The notes: generated from the sequence alone by a model not told the origin. A stretch of DNA of 64,000 nt from AP-15 sp963716115 (GCA_963716115.1 CAVQSZ010000033.1:124001-188000); one strand, 5' to 3'; numbered from the stretch's first letter, positions 17,695-26,339 are shown. A program made the numbers and translations.

Positions 17695-18722
17695 GCGATC
17701 AGCGCCTCGAAGCGCTGGGCCACCGCGTCCCAGTCGAGCCCGCGCTGCTGCGCCAGGGCGGCGAGATGCCAGCGCCGCCACAGCGCGTCGTCGCGCAGCG
17801 CGGCGATTGCGGCGTCGACGAAGGCGTCGTCGTCGTCGGCGACGCAGCCGGTCACCCCGTCGACGACCCGCTCGCCGACCGAGCCCAAGGGCGTCACCAC
17901 CGCCGGCACCCCCATCGCCTGCGCCTCGGCGAGCGCCAGGCAAAAGGTTTCGCCGGGGTCGCCGCGGTAGAGCATGGCGCGCGCGCCGCCCAGCACCGCC
18001 GCCAGCGCCTCGCGCCCGACCGGGGCGAAGCGGCGCACGCCGCAGCCGGCGAGCCGGTCGGCGCGGGCGAGCGCCGCGGCCATCTCGCCCGCCCGTCCGG
18101 CCGCGGCCCCGCCGTAGACCGCCGGGCCGGCATAGATGTGCAGCTCGGCCGTCGGCACGGCAGGCGCGATCCGGGCCGCCCACAGCCGGAGCAGCCAGTC
18201 GAGCCCGCGCAGCGGGTTCGAGGTGAAGACCGCGCGCGGCGGCGGCGGCTCGCGCGGCGCGGCGCGGCGAAAGCAGTCGAGCACCCCATACGGGATGATC
18301 TCGCAGCCGCCGCGCGGCAGCCACGCGGGCACGGTCCGCGCGTGATAGGCGCCCGTAACAATGAGGGTCGGGCGATACCAGGCGAGGCGCCACAGATTGC
18401 GCGGCTTGCGCAGATAGCGGGCCGGGTTGTGCAGCCAAAAGAGCCGCCGCCGCGCCCGGCCGGCCAGCCCGATCACGCGGTGGCCGCGGTTGCCGATATA
18501 GAGGTCGCAGGCATCCGGGACGCCGCTCGACAACGGCGCCCAGCGCACCCCTTTGTAGTCGAGCGGGCGCAGGCAACGGTTGCGCGCCTCGACCTTGTGG
18601 CCGCGCGCGGCCAGCGCCGCGGCGAGGGCCGCGAACGCGGTCTCGGCGCCGCCGAGCGGGCCCGCTTCCGCTGTCGCCCCGTCGAACGCCGCGCCGTCAT
18701 CGGCCATCACCACGCTCGCCAT
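17691..18722 (-). CDS. Glycosyltransferase, group 1-like
   Basis: A 343-residue protein with a GT-B outline. The N-terminal half has GPLGGAETAFAALAAALAARG (glycine loop, split helix) and YIGNRGHRVIGL; the C-terminal half has FTSNPLRGLDWLLRLW and GETFCLALAEAQAMGVPAV, equivalent to the donor-binding acidic motif. Its ATG at 18722 shares one base with the TGA of the preceding GT2 gene, and it ends in an ATGA overlap with the next. A second in-frame ATG six codons in (MADDGAAF) is possible. It belongs to the same surface-glycan operon. Confidence 0.82.
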   Translation of the reverse strand: MASVVMADDGAAFDGATAEAGPLGGAETAFAALAAALAARGHKVEARNRCLRPLDYKGVRWAPLSSGVPDACDLYIGNRGHRVIGLAGRARRRLFWLHNPARYLRKPRNLWRLAWYRPTLIVTGAYHARTVPAWLPRGGCEIIPYGVLDCFRRAAPREPPPPRAVFTSNPLRGLDWLLRLWAARIAPAVPTAELHIYAGPAVYGGAAAGRAGEMAAALARADRLAGCGVRRFAPVGREALAAVLGGARAMLYRGDPGETFCLALAEAQAMGVPAVVTPLGSVGERVVDGVTGCVADDDDAFVDAAIAALRDDALWRRWHLAALAQQRGLDWDAVAQRFEALIA

Positions 18723-19456
18723 CAATCCGGCTCGAGCCGCGCCTTCAGATAGGAGAGGATCGGGTAGAGCGCGGCGCACAACGCGATCAGAAAGCCGTAC
18801 GGCCCTTCGCGATAGCCGCGGCGGCCGACATAGCATTTCCAGAAGCGCGAGGCGATGCGCCGCAGATTGCGCCGATAGCTGCCGATGTCGCCGCTCGCCC
18901 GCAGATCCTGCGCCCGCAACGTCGTATAGCGGTCGAGCCGGATCAGCATGTCGGAAATGCCGCGGTCGACATAATGATCCAGCGGCGCCGCGAGCTTCGG
19001 CCCCTGAGGCCCGGTCAACGCCACGCTCGCGTGCAGCACGCGATCGTCGGCCCAGGTCTTGACGCCGTTGCGGTAGAGGCCGGCATGGGCGGAGCGGCCG
19101 AAAAAGGCGCCCCAGCCCCACCGCACCAGCCGATCGCCGATGTAATTGTCGACCGGGACGAGGTGCCAGCTGGCCGCCGAGCCGGCCGCCGCGGCGCGGA
19201 TCTCGGCGGCGAGCGCAGGGCTCACCCGCTCGTCGGCGTCGACCTCGAAGATCCATTCGCCGCGGCAGGCGGCGACCCCGGCCTGGCGGCGGGGCGCCTC
19301 GCGCGCCCATGCCCCCTCGACGACGCGGTCGGTGAATTGGCGGGCGATCTCGCGCGAGCGGTCGGTGCAGCGGTCGAGGAGGACGACGAGCTCGTCGGCA
19401 AAGCCCAGCCGGGCGAGGCATTGGGCGAGCTGCGCCTCCTCGTTGTGCGCCACCAC
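18722..19456 (-). CDS. Family 2 glycosyltransferase, WaaE/KdtX-like (start uncertain)
   Basis: A 244-residue GT-A enzyme as read from GTG 19456. NEEAQLAQCL, the LDRCTDRSREIARQF segment, the DxD motif in FEVDADERVSP (near residue 73) and the basic GSYRRNLRRIASRFW C-terminus resemble the LPS inner-core beta-1,4-glucosyltransferases. The family's first beta strand (SLSVLVVAHNEE) is encoded directly upstream of 19456, so the true start must be further up, but in that frame a TGA lies within the 14-bp tandem repeat at 19502-19557 and no good start follows it. A one-base indel in that repeat would restore a start that overlaps the GT9 gene. Treat the 5' end as unresolved. Confidence 0.85.
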   Translation of the reverse strand: MVAHNEEAQLAQCLARLGFADELVVLLDRCTDRSREIARQFTDRVVEGAWAREAPRRQAGVAACRGEWIFEVDADERVSPALAAEIRAAAAGSAASWHLVPVDNYIGDRLVRWGWGAFFGRSAHAGLYRNGVKTWADDRVLHASVALTGPQGPKLAAPLDHYVDRGISDMLIRLDRYTTLRAQDLRASGDIGSYRRNLRRIASRFWKCYVGRRGYREGPYGFLIALCAALYPILSYLKARLEPD

Positions 19457-19501
19457 CAGGACCGAGAGGCTCGGGCCGCCGGCCGCCGCGCGCCGCGCGT
19501 C

Positions 19502-19557
19502 GCCGCCGGGCTCACGCCGCCGCGCTCACGCCGCCGCGCTCACGCCACCGCGCTCCC
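19502..19557. repeat. 14-bp tandem repeat at the GT9-GT2 junction
   Basis: Three copies of GCCGCCGCGCTCAC (19502-19515 with one change, 19516-19529, 19530-19543) and a degenerate fourth. On the minus strand each perfect copy supplies a GTG and a TGA. The GT9 stop codon (19540-19542) lies in the third copy. Because the unit is not a multiple of three, indels here alter the frame of the downstream GT2 start. Confidence 0.75.
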
Positions 19558-20499
19558 CAGCCGGCGCCAGAGCGCCCGCGCGGCGGCTTCGACGGCCTCG
19601 ACCGACAGCGAATCCATCAGCGTGCCGGTGGTGCGGTGGTCGAAGCCCGGCGGGAACATCGTTTCGGGGGCCTGAGCGGTGCGCACCACGGCGGTCCGGC
19701 AGCCCCAGGGGGCGTATTGCTCGATCGGGCTCGGACCGAAGAGGCCGAGAGTCGGCGCGCCGGCCGCGGCGGCGATGTGCATCAGCCCGGTGTCGTTGCC
19801 GATAAAGAGGGCGCAGCGCCGGACGACCGCCGCCGCGGTCAACAGATCGACCTTGCCGACGAGATCGATCCGGCGGCGATCCGGGATCGCGCGCAGCAGC
19901 GGCTCGGCCTGCGCCCGCTCATGGCCGGCGGCGAGCACCGCGACGCGCGCCCCCGGCAGCAGGCCGCCGGGAGCGGTCAGCCGCCGCGTCAGCTCGGCGA
20001 AGCGCTCGGCGCGCCACTGCTTGCCGCGCCAGTTCGCGGCCGGGCCGATCGCCACGACCGGCCCGCCCGGAGGGATCAGCCCCGCGGCCGCCCGCTCGTG
20101 ACGCGGCCCCGTCCACAGCCGCGGGCTCGGCGGCGGGTCGAGATCGAACAGCCGGCCGAGCTGGCGCACCCGGTGCTCGCGCGAATCGCCCTTGGCCATG
20201 ACCTTGCGCCGGGCCGCGCGCAAGAGCCAGGCGAGTGCTGAGCCGCGCAGATCGACCACCAGATCCCAGCGCCGACCGGCGACCGCGGCGTAGAGCGGCA
20301 GCCAATGCAGCGACCAGCGCCGCTTGGCCACGACCAGCAGCCGCTCCAGGCCCGGCGCGGCCTCGAACAGCGGCGCCGCCTCGGGGCCGGCCGCAATCGT
20401 CAGCCGCGCGTCCCGATGCCGTTCGATCAGATCGGACAACAGACCGGTCGACAGCACGGCGTCGCCGATGCGCGTCGCAGTGACAAACAAGATGTCCAT
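19540..20499 (-). CDS. Family 9 glycosyltransferase (LPS heptosyltransferase-like)
   Basis: A 319-residue GT9 enzyme. The start MDILFVTATRIGDAVLSTGL, VVDLRGSALAW, the IGPAANWRGKQWRAERF block (near residue 150) and the nucleotide-sugar binding GNDTGLMHIAAAAGAPTLG with FGPSPIEQY are characteristic. Heptosyltransferases build the LPS inner core on the cytoplasmic face. It is the first gene of the five-gene glycan operon and is divergent from ygfZ, with 78 nt between them for both promoters. The last codons overlap the tandem repeat. Confidence 0.92.
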   Translation of the reverse strand: MDILFVTATRIGDAVLSTGLLSDLIERHRDARLTIAAGPEAAPLFEAAPGLERLLVVAKRRWSLHWLPLYAAVAGRRWDLVVDLRGSALAWLLRAARRKVMAKGDSREHRVRQLGRLFDLDPPPSPRLWTGPRHERAAAGLIPPGGPVVAIGPAANWRGKQWRAERFAELTRRLTAPGGLLPGARVAVLAAGHERAQAEPLLRAIPDRRRIDLVGKVDLLTAAAVVRRCALFIGNDTGLMHIAAAAGAPTLGLFGPSPIEQYAPWGCRTAVVRTAQAPETMFPPGFDHRTTGTLMDSLSVEAVEAAARALWRRLGSAVA

Positions 20500-20577
20500 T
20501 TCGCCGATCCGCCGGCCTTATATCCTGGGGCCGTCGGGTTGCCAAGGCGGCGATCCCGGCCCACCTCTAACCCCGCC

Positions 20578-21477
20578 ATGCCCGATGCCTGCTTTGTGAT
20601 CCTCGACGACCGCGGCGTGCTCGCGGTCTCCGGCCCCGACCGCCGCAGCTTTTTGCAGGGGCTCGTCTCCAACGATGTCGAGAAGATCGCCGCCGACCGC
20701 GCCGGCTACGCCGCGTTGCTGACGGCGCAAGGGAAATACCTGCACGATTTCGTCATGGTCGAGCTCGACGGCGCGATTTGCCTCGACGCCGAGGCCGCCC
20801 GCCTCGCCGATCTGAAGCGCCGTCTGTCGATCTATCGGCTGCGGGCCAAGGCGGCGCTCGACGAACGACCCGATCTCGCGGTGGCCGTCGCGTTCGGCGC
20901 CGGCGCCCTCGCCGCGCTCGGCCTTGCCGGCGAGCCGGGCGCCGGCCGGCCTTTCGGCTCGGGCGTCGCCTTTGTCGACCCGCGGCTCGCCGCCCTCGGC
21001 GGGCGCTGCATCCAGCCGCGCCAGACGGCGCGCGCGACGCTGGAGGGGGCCGGTCTCGCGGAGGCCGAATTCGCGGCCTATGACCGCCTGCGGCTCGAGC
21101 TCGGCATCCCCGACGGCAGCCGCGACCTGGTGCGCGACAAGTCGATCCTGCTCGAATCGGGGTTCGACGAGCTGAACGGGGTCGATTGGCAGAAGGGCTG
21201 CTATATGGGCCAGGAGCTGACCGCGCGCACCAAATACCGCGGCCTGATCAAAAAGCGCCTGCTGCCGGTCGCGATCGACGGCCCCGCCCCGGCCGCCGGA
21301 ACGGTCGTGACGGCGGGCGGCCGCGAGGTCGGCGAGCTGCGGTCGAGCCGCGACGGACGCGGCCTCGCCCTGCTGCGGCTCGACGCGGTCCTCGACAAAA
21401 AGCCTCTGGCGGCGGGCGACGCGGCGCTCGTTGCGTCGATCCCCGGCTGGATGCGGCTCGACGCCGAAGCGGGCTGA
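20578..21477 (+). CDS. ygfZ: YgfZ/GcvT-domain folate-binding protein, Fe-S cluster repair
   Basis: A 299-residue GcvT-like protein that acts with tetrahydrofolate in maintenance of certain Fe-S enzymes. The diagnostic K-G-C-Y-x-G-Q-E motif is present as KGCYMGQELTART (near residue 207), with its essential cysteine. The N-terminus (SGPDRRSFLQGLVSNDVE) and the LTAQGKYLHDF segment match the family. ATG at 20578. It is divergent from the GT9 gene and ends 14 nt from the convergent aldo-keto reductase gene. Confidence 0.93.
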   Translation: MPDACFVILDDRGVLAVSGPDRRSFLQGLVSNDVEKIAADRAGYAALLTAQGKYLHDFVMVELDGAICLDAEAARLADLKRRLSIYRLRAKAALDERPDLAVAVAFGAGALAALGLAGEPGAGRPFGSGVAFVDPRLAALGGRCIQPRQTARATLEGAGLAEAEFAAYDRLRLELGIPDGSRDLVRDKSILLESGFDELNGVDWQKGCYMGQELTARTKYRGLIKKRLLPVAIDGPAPAAGTVVTAGGREVGELRSSRDGRGLALLRLDAVLDKKPLAAGDAALVASIPGWMRLDAEAG

Positions 21478-21491
21478 GCCGCCGTCCTGCT

Positions 21492-22487
21492 CTATCGGGC
21501 CTCGCCGACAAAGCCCTCCTGCAGCGCCGACAGGCGGTCGAGCGCCGCGCGCGGCAGCGGCCCCTTCTCGACCGCGGCCGCGGCGTATTCGAGATGGTCG
21601 AGGGTCGAGTAGCCGACCAGCGCCGTCGACACCGCGTCATGCGCGATCGCGAACCGGATCGCGGCCTCGATCACGCTGTCGGCGAGCCCGTCGCGGACCA
21701 GCGCCTCCAGCCGCCGCGCGCGCTCGACATCGACCCGATAGGTGGACCCCGAGCCGATCGGCTCGACGCTCGGGGAGCCCAGCGGGTGGCGGGCCTCGAC
21801 CCCGCTGAGCGCGCCCGCGGCCAGCACCCGGATCGCGATCACCCCCATCGCGGCCGCCCGCGTCGCGGCCAGCAGATTGCCGAAATCATGCGCCGGATAG
21901 CCGGGCGCCACCGTCGTCCCGGCGCTCGGGTTGAGCGCGTTGTAGCTGACCTGCGCGGTGTCGAAGGCGCGGCTGTCGACCACCCGGCGCAGGGCCGGCG
22001 TGTCGCCGACCGCGGTGATGCCGCAAAAGCGGGCCTTGCCCTGCTGGCGCAGCCGCTCGAACGCCGGCGCGACCTCGCCCGCCACGACCTCCGGGGTAAA
22101 GCCGCCGCCGCCGCCTTCGAGGGTGATGTGGTTGTGCAATTGGAAGAGGTCGACATGGTCGAGCTGCAGGCGCTGCAGGCTCGCATCCATCGAGGCGGCG
22201 ATGGCCGCCCCGATCCCGCCCGGCGCGACGGCCGGGACCCGCACCTTGGTGCCGACATGGATGTCGGGCTTCAGGCTTTTCAGGACGCGGCCGAGGTTGC
22301 GCTCGGATTCGCCGTTGCCGTACATCGCCGCGGTGTCGAAATAATTGATCCCGAGCTCGAGCGCGCGGGCGACCGCCCGCTCCTGGTCGGCCGCGTCGCC
22401 GCGCACCATCAGCCCGCCGACCGCGCCGCAGCCAAAGCCGAGCGCCGAAACCTCGAGCCCGGTGCGGCCGAGCATTCGTCTCTGCAT
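21492..22487 (-). CDS. Aldo/keto reductase
   Basis: A 331-residue NADPH-dependent reductase with an (alpha/beta)8 barrel. RTGLEVSALGFGCGAVGG starts the barrel; the tetrad residues are visible as D in YFDTAAMYGNGESE (Asp and Tyr, near 50), Lys in VGTKV and His in QLHNHI. The C-terminal IRFAIAHDAVSTALVGYS carries the cofactor-binding segment. AGGAGG sits 6 nt before the ATG at 22487. It is convergent with ygfZ. The substrate is not predictable; the closest flavour is the L-fucose dehydrogenase/general stress AKR group. Confidence 0.9.
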   Translation of the reverse strand: MQRRMLGRTGLEVSALGFGCGAVGGLMVRGDAADQERAVARALELGINYFDTAAMYGNGESERNLGRVLKSLKPDIHVGTKVRVPAVAPGGIGAAIAASMDASLQRLQLDHVDLFQLHNHITLEGGGGGFTPEVVAGEVAPAFERLRQQGKARFCGITAVGDTPALRRVVDSRAFDTAQVSYNALNPSAGTTVAPGYPAHDFGNLLAATRAAAMGVIAIRVLAAGALSGVEARHPLGSPSVEPIGSGSTYRVDVERARRLEALVRDGLADSVIEAAIRFAIAHDAVSTALVGYSTLDHLEYAAAAVEKGPLPRAALDRLSALQEGFVGEAR

Positions 22488-22650
22488 CGCATCCTCCTGG
22501 AGCTGTCCGGCCGGATCAAAGGCCGCCGCCCGCGCGGCTGTCAATCTCGCCCCGATTCGAGGCCGCGGCGGCGCCCCGCCGCCGGCCCGTCGCCGGCGGC
22601 CAAGCAAACCCGCCACCCCGATCGGCGGCGCCGGGATCGGGGCCCGCCGC

Positions 22651-22696
22651 GCTAGACTGGGCCGCAGCTAGACTGGGCCGAGCTAGACTGGAACGC
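22651..22696. repeat. 15-16 bp tandem repeat upstream of the aldolase gene
   Basis: Three copies of GCTAGACTGGGCCGC(A) at 22651-22666, 22667-22681 and 22682-22696 (last diverged in the second half). Each carries TAGACT, a plausible -10 hexamer, though no matching -35 boxes were found. It ends 19 nt before the aldolase ATG, so copy number could influence transcription. Confidence 0.6.
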
Positions 22697-22715
22697 GGCG
22701 GCGGGAGGAGCCGAC

Positions 22716-23345
22716 ATGCATGCCATGTTCCGCGGCGTCTGCGTGATCCCTGTGCTGACGATCGAGCGCGAGGAGGACGCCGTGCCGCTGGCGCGCGCGC
22801 TCTGCGAGGGCGGATTGCGGCTGATCGAGGTGACCCTCAGAACGCCGGTTGCGGCGGCGGCGATCGCGGCGATGGCGGCGGCGCTGCCGCAGGCCGTGGT
22901 CGGGGCGGGGACGCTGCGGCGCCCGGCCGATGTCGTGCTGGCGTGCGCCGCCGGGGCGCGGTTTCTGGTCAGCCCCGGGATGACGGCGGAGCTCGCCGCG
23001 GCCGCGCTGGCGTCCGACCTGCCCTACCTTCCCGGCGTCGCTACCGCGTCGGAGGCGATGGCCGCGCACGACCTCGGGCTGTGCCTGCTCAAGCTGTTCC
23101 CGGCCGAGGCGGCGGGCGGCGCAGCGCTGCTGCGGGCCTTCGCCCCGGTGTTCCCGGGGGTGGCTTTCTGCCCGACCGGCGGCCTCGACGAGGGCTCGGC
23201 CGCCGACTACCTCGGATTGCCCAACGTGCCGATGGTCGGCGGCTCGTGGATGGCGCCGCGCGACGCGGTCGCCGCCGGCGACTGGGGCCGCGTCCGCCGC
23301 CTCGCCGCGCGCGCCGCCGCGCTCGGCGGCAAGGCCGCAGCCTGA
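22716..23345 (+). CDS. KDPG/KHG-type aldolase
   Basis: A 209-residue class-I aldolase of the Eda/DgoA family, cleaving 2-keto-3-deoxy-6-phospho-sugar acids into pyruvate and an aldehyde phosphate. The barrel shows IPVLTIEREEDAVPLARAL, the catalytic Glu in LIEVTLRT (near residue 40), VGAGTLRRP, the Schiff-base Lys in LLKLFPAEAAGG (near 128) and PTGGLDEGSAADYL. GGGAGGAG precedes the ATG at 22716. No sugar kinase or dehydratase gene is next to it, so whether it serves Entner-Doudoroff or another sugar-acid pathway is open. Its stop lies in an 18-bp tandem repeat. Confidence 0.88.
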   Translation: MHAMFRGVCVIPVLTIEREEDAVPLARALCEGGLRLIEVTLRTPVAAAAIAAMAAALPQAVVGAGTLRRPADVVLACAAGARFLVSPGMTAELAAAALASDLPYLPGVATASEAMAAHDLGLCLLKLFPAEAAGGAALLRAFAPVFPGVAFCPTGGLDEGSAADYLGLPNVPMVGGSWMAPRDAVAAGDWGRVRRLAARAAALGGKAAA

Positions 23346-23386
23346 GCCAGGGCCCCGCCCTGAGCCAGGCCGCGGCCTGAGCTAGG
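23341..23386. repeat. 17-18 bp tandem repeat across two stop codons
   Basis: CCTGAGCCAGG occurs at 23341-23351 and 23359-23369 and as CCTGAGCTAGG at 23376-23386. The first copy contains the aldolase TGA, the second repeats TGA in the same frame, and the third contains the TAG of msrB on the other strand. The converging genes are therefore separated only by this repeat. Confidence 0.6.
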
Positions 23387-23855
23387 CCGCGCTCTCGGGC
23401 TCGGGCGGCGTCCCGCCGGGGCGGAAGTCGAGCGACACGCCGTTCATGCAATAGCGCTGTCCGGTCGGCTGCGGCCCGTCGTCGAAAACATGGCCGAGAT
23501 GGCCGCCGCAGCGGCTGCAATGCACCTCGGTGCGGGTCATGAACAAGCTGCGGTCGCTCTGCTCCTCGACCGCCGCGTCGAGCGGCCTGGAGAAGCTCGG
23601 CCAGCCGGTGCCGCTGTTGAACTTGTCGGCGGCGGTGAACAGCGGCTGGCCGCAGCCGGCGCAATGGTAGATCCCTTCGCCGTATTGCTTGTCGAGCGGG
23701 CTCGACCCGGCGCGCTCGGTGCCGTGGTCGCGCAGCACCTGATGCTGCGCCGGCGACAGCTTGCGCCGCCACTCCGCCTCGCTCAACGACACCGGGAACT
23801 CCTTCGCCGGCGCCCGCCCCCGCCCGCCGAGGCGGCCCAACAGACCCTCTGCCAT
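23382..23855 (-). CDS. msrB: Peptide-methionine (R)-S-oxide reductase
   Basis: A 157-residue MsrB that reduces methionine-R-sulfoxide in proteins. Two CxxC zinc pairs are present (HCAGCGQPLF and HCSRCGGHLGHVFDDG), followed by GQRYCMNGVSLDF, which holds the catalytic cysteine (near residue 140). SGTGWPSF is the substrate loop. The ATG at 23855 follows AAGGGAG; an upstream in-frame ATG six codons earlier is less well placed. The N-terminal ~20 residues (GLLGRLGGRGRAP) are an unstructured extension without a signal peptide. Confidence 0.95.
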   Translation of the reverse strand: MAEGLLGRLGGRGRAPAKEFPVSLSEAEWRRKLSPAQHQVLRDHGTERAGSSPLDKQYGEGIYHCAGCGQPLFTAADKFNSGTGWPSFSRPLDAAVEEQSDRSLFMTRTEVHCSRCGGHLGHVFDDGPQPTGQRYCMNGVSLDFRPGGTPPEPESAA

Positions 23856-23943
23856 GACGCTCCCTTCGCTCAATGCCCAACACTTGGGAATATCGGGACG
23901 ATCGCGTTCCGGGTGAAGGGGCCGCCGGCCGCAAATGCCGCCG

Positions 23944-24147
23944 CTAATGCACCCGCTCGCCCCTCTCCGGGATCGGGCGCAGCAATTCCGCGGTCGAGCG
24001 GGCGATCCAGCACCACACGACGCAGGTCAGCTCGTCCTCGTCCTCGCGCAGCCGCTGCGCCTCGCGGCGGGCGATCTCGGCAGCGTCCGCCCCGTGCCGC
24101 CGGACCAGGAGCAGGGCCGCTTCCCAGATCTTGCGCTCGTTGGTCAT
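23944..24147 (-). CDS. Small DUF6961-like protein
   Basis: A 67-residue protein beginning MTNERKIWEAALLLVRRHG, a helical pattern seen in a family of small alphaproteobacterial proteins of unknown function (I associate it with DUF6961 from memory). The rest is an amphipathic helix (AEIARREAQRLREDEDEL) and VVWCWIARSTAELL. Start chosen at 24147; ATGs at 24162 and 24165 would add five or six residues. It is divergent from parE. No function can be given. Confidence 0.6.
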   Translation of the reverse strand: MTNERKIWEAALLLVRRHGADAAEIARREAQRLREDEDELTCVVWCWIARSTAELLRPIPERGERVH

Positions 24148-24314
24148 CGTCTCGGGCGTCATCATAACCGTAAAGCGCCCGCCGATGACAGAGGTTCCCG
24201 AAGCTTGGCCGATTTCGCAGCGGCGCCGCTGGTCGATCCAACATCTAGTGCCCATGCCGGGGGCAGATACCGAATGCTGCTTGCGCCGGCCTCGCCTTTC
24301 CCTATAGTCGCGCG

Positions 24315-26312
24315 ATGGCCGACCTGTTCGACACCACCGCCGCGAAAGACGGCGACAGCTATTCCGCCAAGGACATCGAGGTCCTCGAAGGGCTCGAGCC
24401 GGTGCGCCGCCGGCCCGGCATGTATGTCGGCGGCACCGACGAGCGCGGATTGCACCATCTCGCCGCCGAGGTCCTCGACAACGCCATGGACGAGGCGGTG
24501 GCCGGCCACGCGACCCGCATCGAGATCGAGCTCGCGGCCGGCGATTGGGTCACGGTGCGCGACAACGGCCGCGGCATCCCGGTCGACCCGCACCCCCGCT
24601 TCCCGGAGAAATCGGCGCTCGAGGTGATCCTGACCACGCTCCACGCCGGCGGCAAGTTCGGCGGCGACGCCTACCGCACCTCGGGCGGGCTGCACGGGGT
24701 CGGAGTGTCGGTGGTCAACGCCCTCTCGGACGCGCTCGAGGTCGAGGTCGCGCGCGACCGGCGGCTGTGGCGCCAGCATTACAGCCGGGGCGTCGCCGCC
24801 GATGGCCTGACCGACGCCGGGCCGGTGCAGAACCGCCGCGGCACGACGTTGCGCTTTCACCCGGACCCGGAAATCTTCGGCGAGGCCGGCTTCCGCCCGG
24901 CCACCCTCTACCGCATGGCGCGCTCCAAGGCGTACCTCTTCCGCGGCCTCGAAATCCGCTGGAGCTGCGACCCGTCCTTGCCGCGCCCCGAGGACGTGCC
25001 GGCCGAGGCGCGGCTGCATTTCCCCGGCGGGCTCGGCGATTTTCTGGCGGCCAGCCTCGACGGGCGGGCGATGCTGACGCCGCGGCCGTTTCTCGGCCGG
25101 GTCGAGCTCGCCGACGGCGGCAGCGTCGAATGGGCCGCGGCCTGGGCCGAGAACGAGGAGGACGGGTTCAGCCACTCCTACTGCAACACGATCCCGACCC
25201 CCGAGGGCGGCACCCACGAGGCCGGCCTGCGCGGCGCCTTGCTGCGCGGGGTCAAGGCCTATGCCGAGCTTGCCGGCAACCGCCGCATCGCGCAGGCGAC
25301 CGGCGAGGACGTGACGGCCGGCGCGGCGATGCTGTTGTCGCTGTTCATCCGCGACCCGCAATTCCAGGGCCAGACCAAGGAGCGGCTGGCCTCGGCCGAG
25401 GCGACGCGGCTCGTCGAGGGCGCGGTCAAGGACCATTTCGACCACTGGCTCGGGGCCGACCCGGCGGCGGCGCGGCTGCTGCTCGACCATATCGCCGAGC
25501 GCGCCGAGGAGCGCCAGCGCCGGCGCCAGCAGCGCGAGCTCGCGCGCAAGACCGCGACCCGCAAATTGCGGCTGCCGGGCAAGCTTGCCGACTGCGCCCG
25601 CAACAGCGCCGCCGGGACCGAGATTTTCCTGGTCGAGGGCGACAGCGCCGGCGGCTCGGCCAAGCAGGCGCGCGACCGCGACACCCAGGCGATCCTGCCG
25701 CTGCGCGGCAAGATCCTGAACGTCGCCAGCGCGTCCGCCGACAAGATGCGCGCCAACCAGGAATTGGCCGACATCATCCTGGCGCTCGGCGCCGGGTCGG
25801 GCGCGCAGTACCGCGAGGAGGCGCTGCGCTACGAGCGGGTCGTGATCATGACCGACGCCGATGTCGACGGCGCCCACATCGCCTCGCTCCTGATGACCTT
25901 CTTCTTCCGCGAGATGCCCGGGCTGGTCGAGAACGAGCACCTTTTTCTCGCGCTGCCGCCGCTCTACCGCCTGACCCAGGGCGAGCTCACCCATTACGCC
26001 CGCGACGACGCGCACCGCGAGGAATTGCTGGCCCACGCCTTCAACGGCCGCGGCAAGGTCGAGATCAGCCGCTTCAAGGGGCTGGGCGAGATGCCGGCGC
26101 GCTACCTGAAGGCGACGACGATGGACCCGGCGCGGCGCACCCTGCTGCGGGTGACCGTGCCGCCCAAAGCCGACCCGGCCGCGCTCGAGGCGCCGGGCGA
26201 AGAGCTCGCCCGCACCCGCAACCTGGTCGAGACCCTGATGGGCCGCCGCCCCGAATTGCGCTTCGACTACATCCAGAAAAACGCCCGCTTCGTCCGCGAC
26301 CTCGACGTGTAG
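24315..26312 (+). CDS. parE: DNA topoisomerase IV subunit B
   Basis: A 665-residue type-IIA topoisomerase ATPase subunit, the partner of ParC in decatenating daughter chromosomes. The GHKL ATPase domain has EVLDNAMDEA, DNGRGIPVD and GGLHGVGVSVVNALS (residues ~45-140); the TOPRIM domain has FLVEGDSAGGSAKQARDR and TDADVDGAHIASLL (near 440 and 515). Length and the VLEGLEPVRRRPGMYVGGT start fit ParE and not the longer GyrB (about 800). parC is not in the window. ATG at 24315. Confidence 0.94.
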   Translation: MADLFDTTAAKDGDSYSAKDIEVLEGLEPVRRRPGMYVGGTDERGLHHLAAEVLDNAMDEAVAGHATRIEIELAAGDWVTVRDNGRGIPVDPHPRFPEKSALEVILTTLHAGGKFGGDAYRTSGGLHGVGVSVVNALSDALEVEVARDRRLWRQHYSRGVAADGLTDAGPVQNRRGTTLRFHPDPEIFGEAGFRPATLYRMARSKAYLFRGLEIRWSCDPSLPRPEDVPAEARLHFPGGLGDFLAASLDGRAMLTPRPFLGRVELADGGSVEWAAAWAENEEDGFSHSYCNTIPTPEGGTHEAGLRGALLRGVKAYAELAGNRRIAQATGEDVTAGAAMLLSLFIRDPQFQGQTKERLASAEATRLVEGAVKDHFDHWLGADPAAARLLLDHIAERAEERQRRRQQRELARKTATRKLRLPGKLADCARNSAAGTEIFLVEGDSAGGSAKQARDRDTQAILPLRGKILNVASASADKMRANQELADIILALGAGSGAQYREEALRYERVVIMTDADVDGAHIASLLMTFFFREMPGLVENEHLFLALPPLYRLTQGELTHYARDDAHREELLAHAFNGRGKVEISRFKGLGEMPARYLKATTMDPARRTLLRVTVPPKADPAALEAPGEELARTRNLVETLMGRRPELRFDYIQKNARFVRDLDV

Positions 26313-26339
26313 GCGGCGCGCGGGGAACGGAGGCAAAGA

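Noticed and set aside
19502..19557. Classical phase variation by repeat copy number
   Set aside because: Every GTG reading into the next repeat copy meets TGA, so adding or removing whole 14-bp units cannot switch the gene on; only a smaller indel could.
24162..26336. A 724-codon open frame antisense to parE
   Set aside because: No recognisable domain, and the plus strand encodes a full-length ParE with every motif intact.
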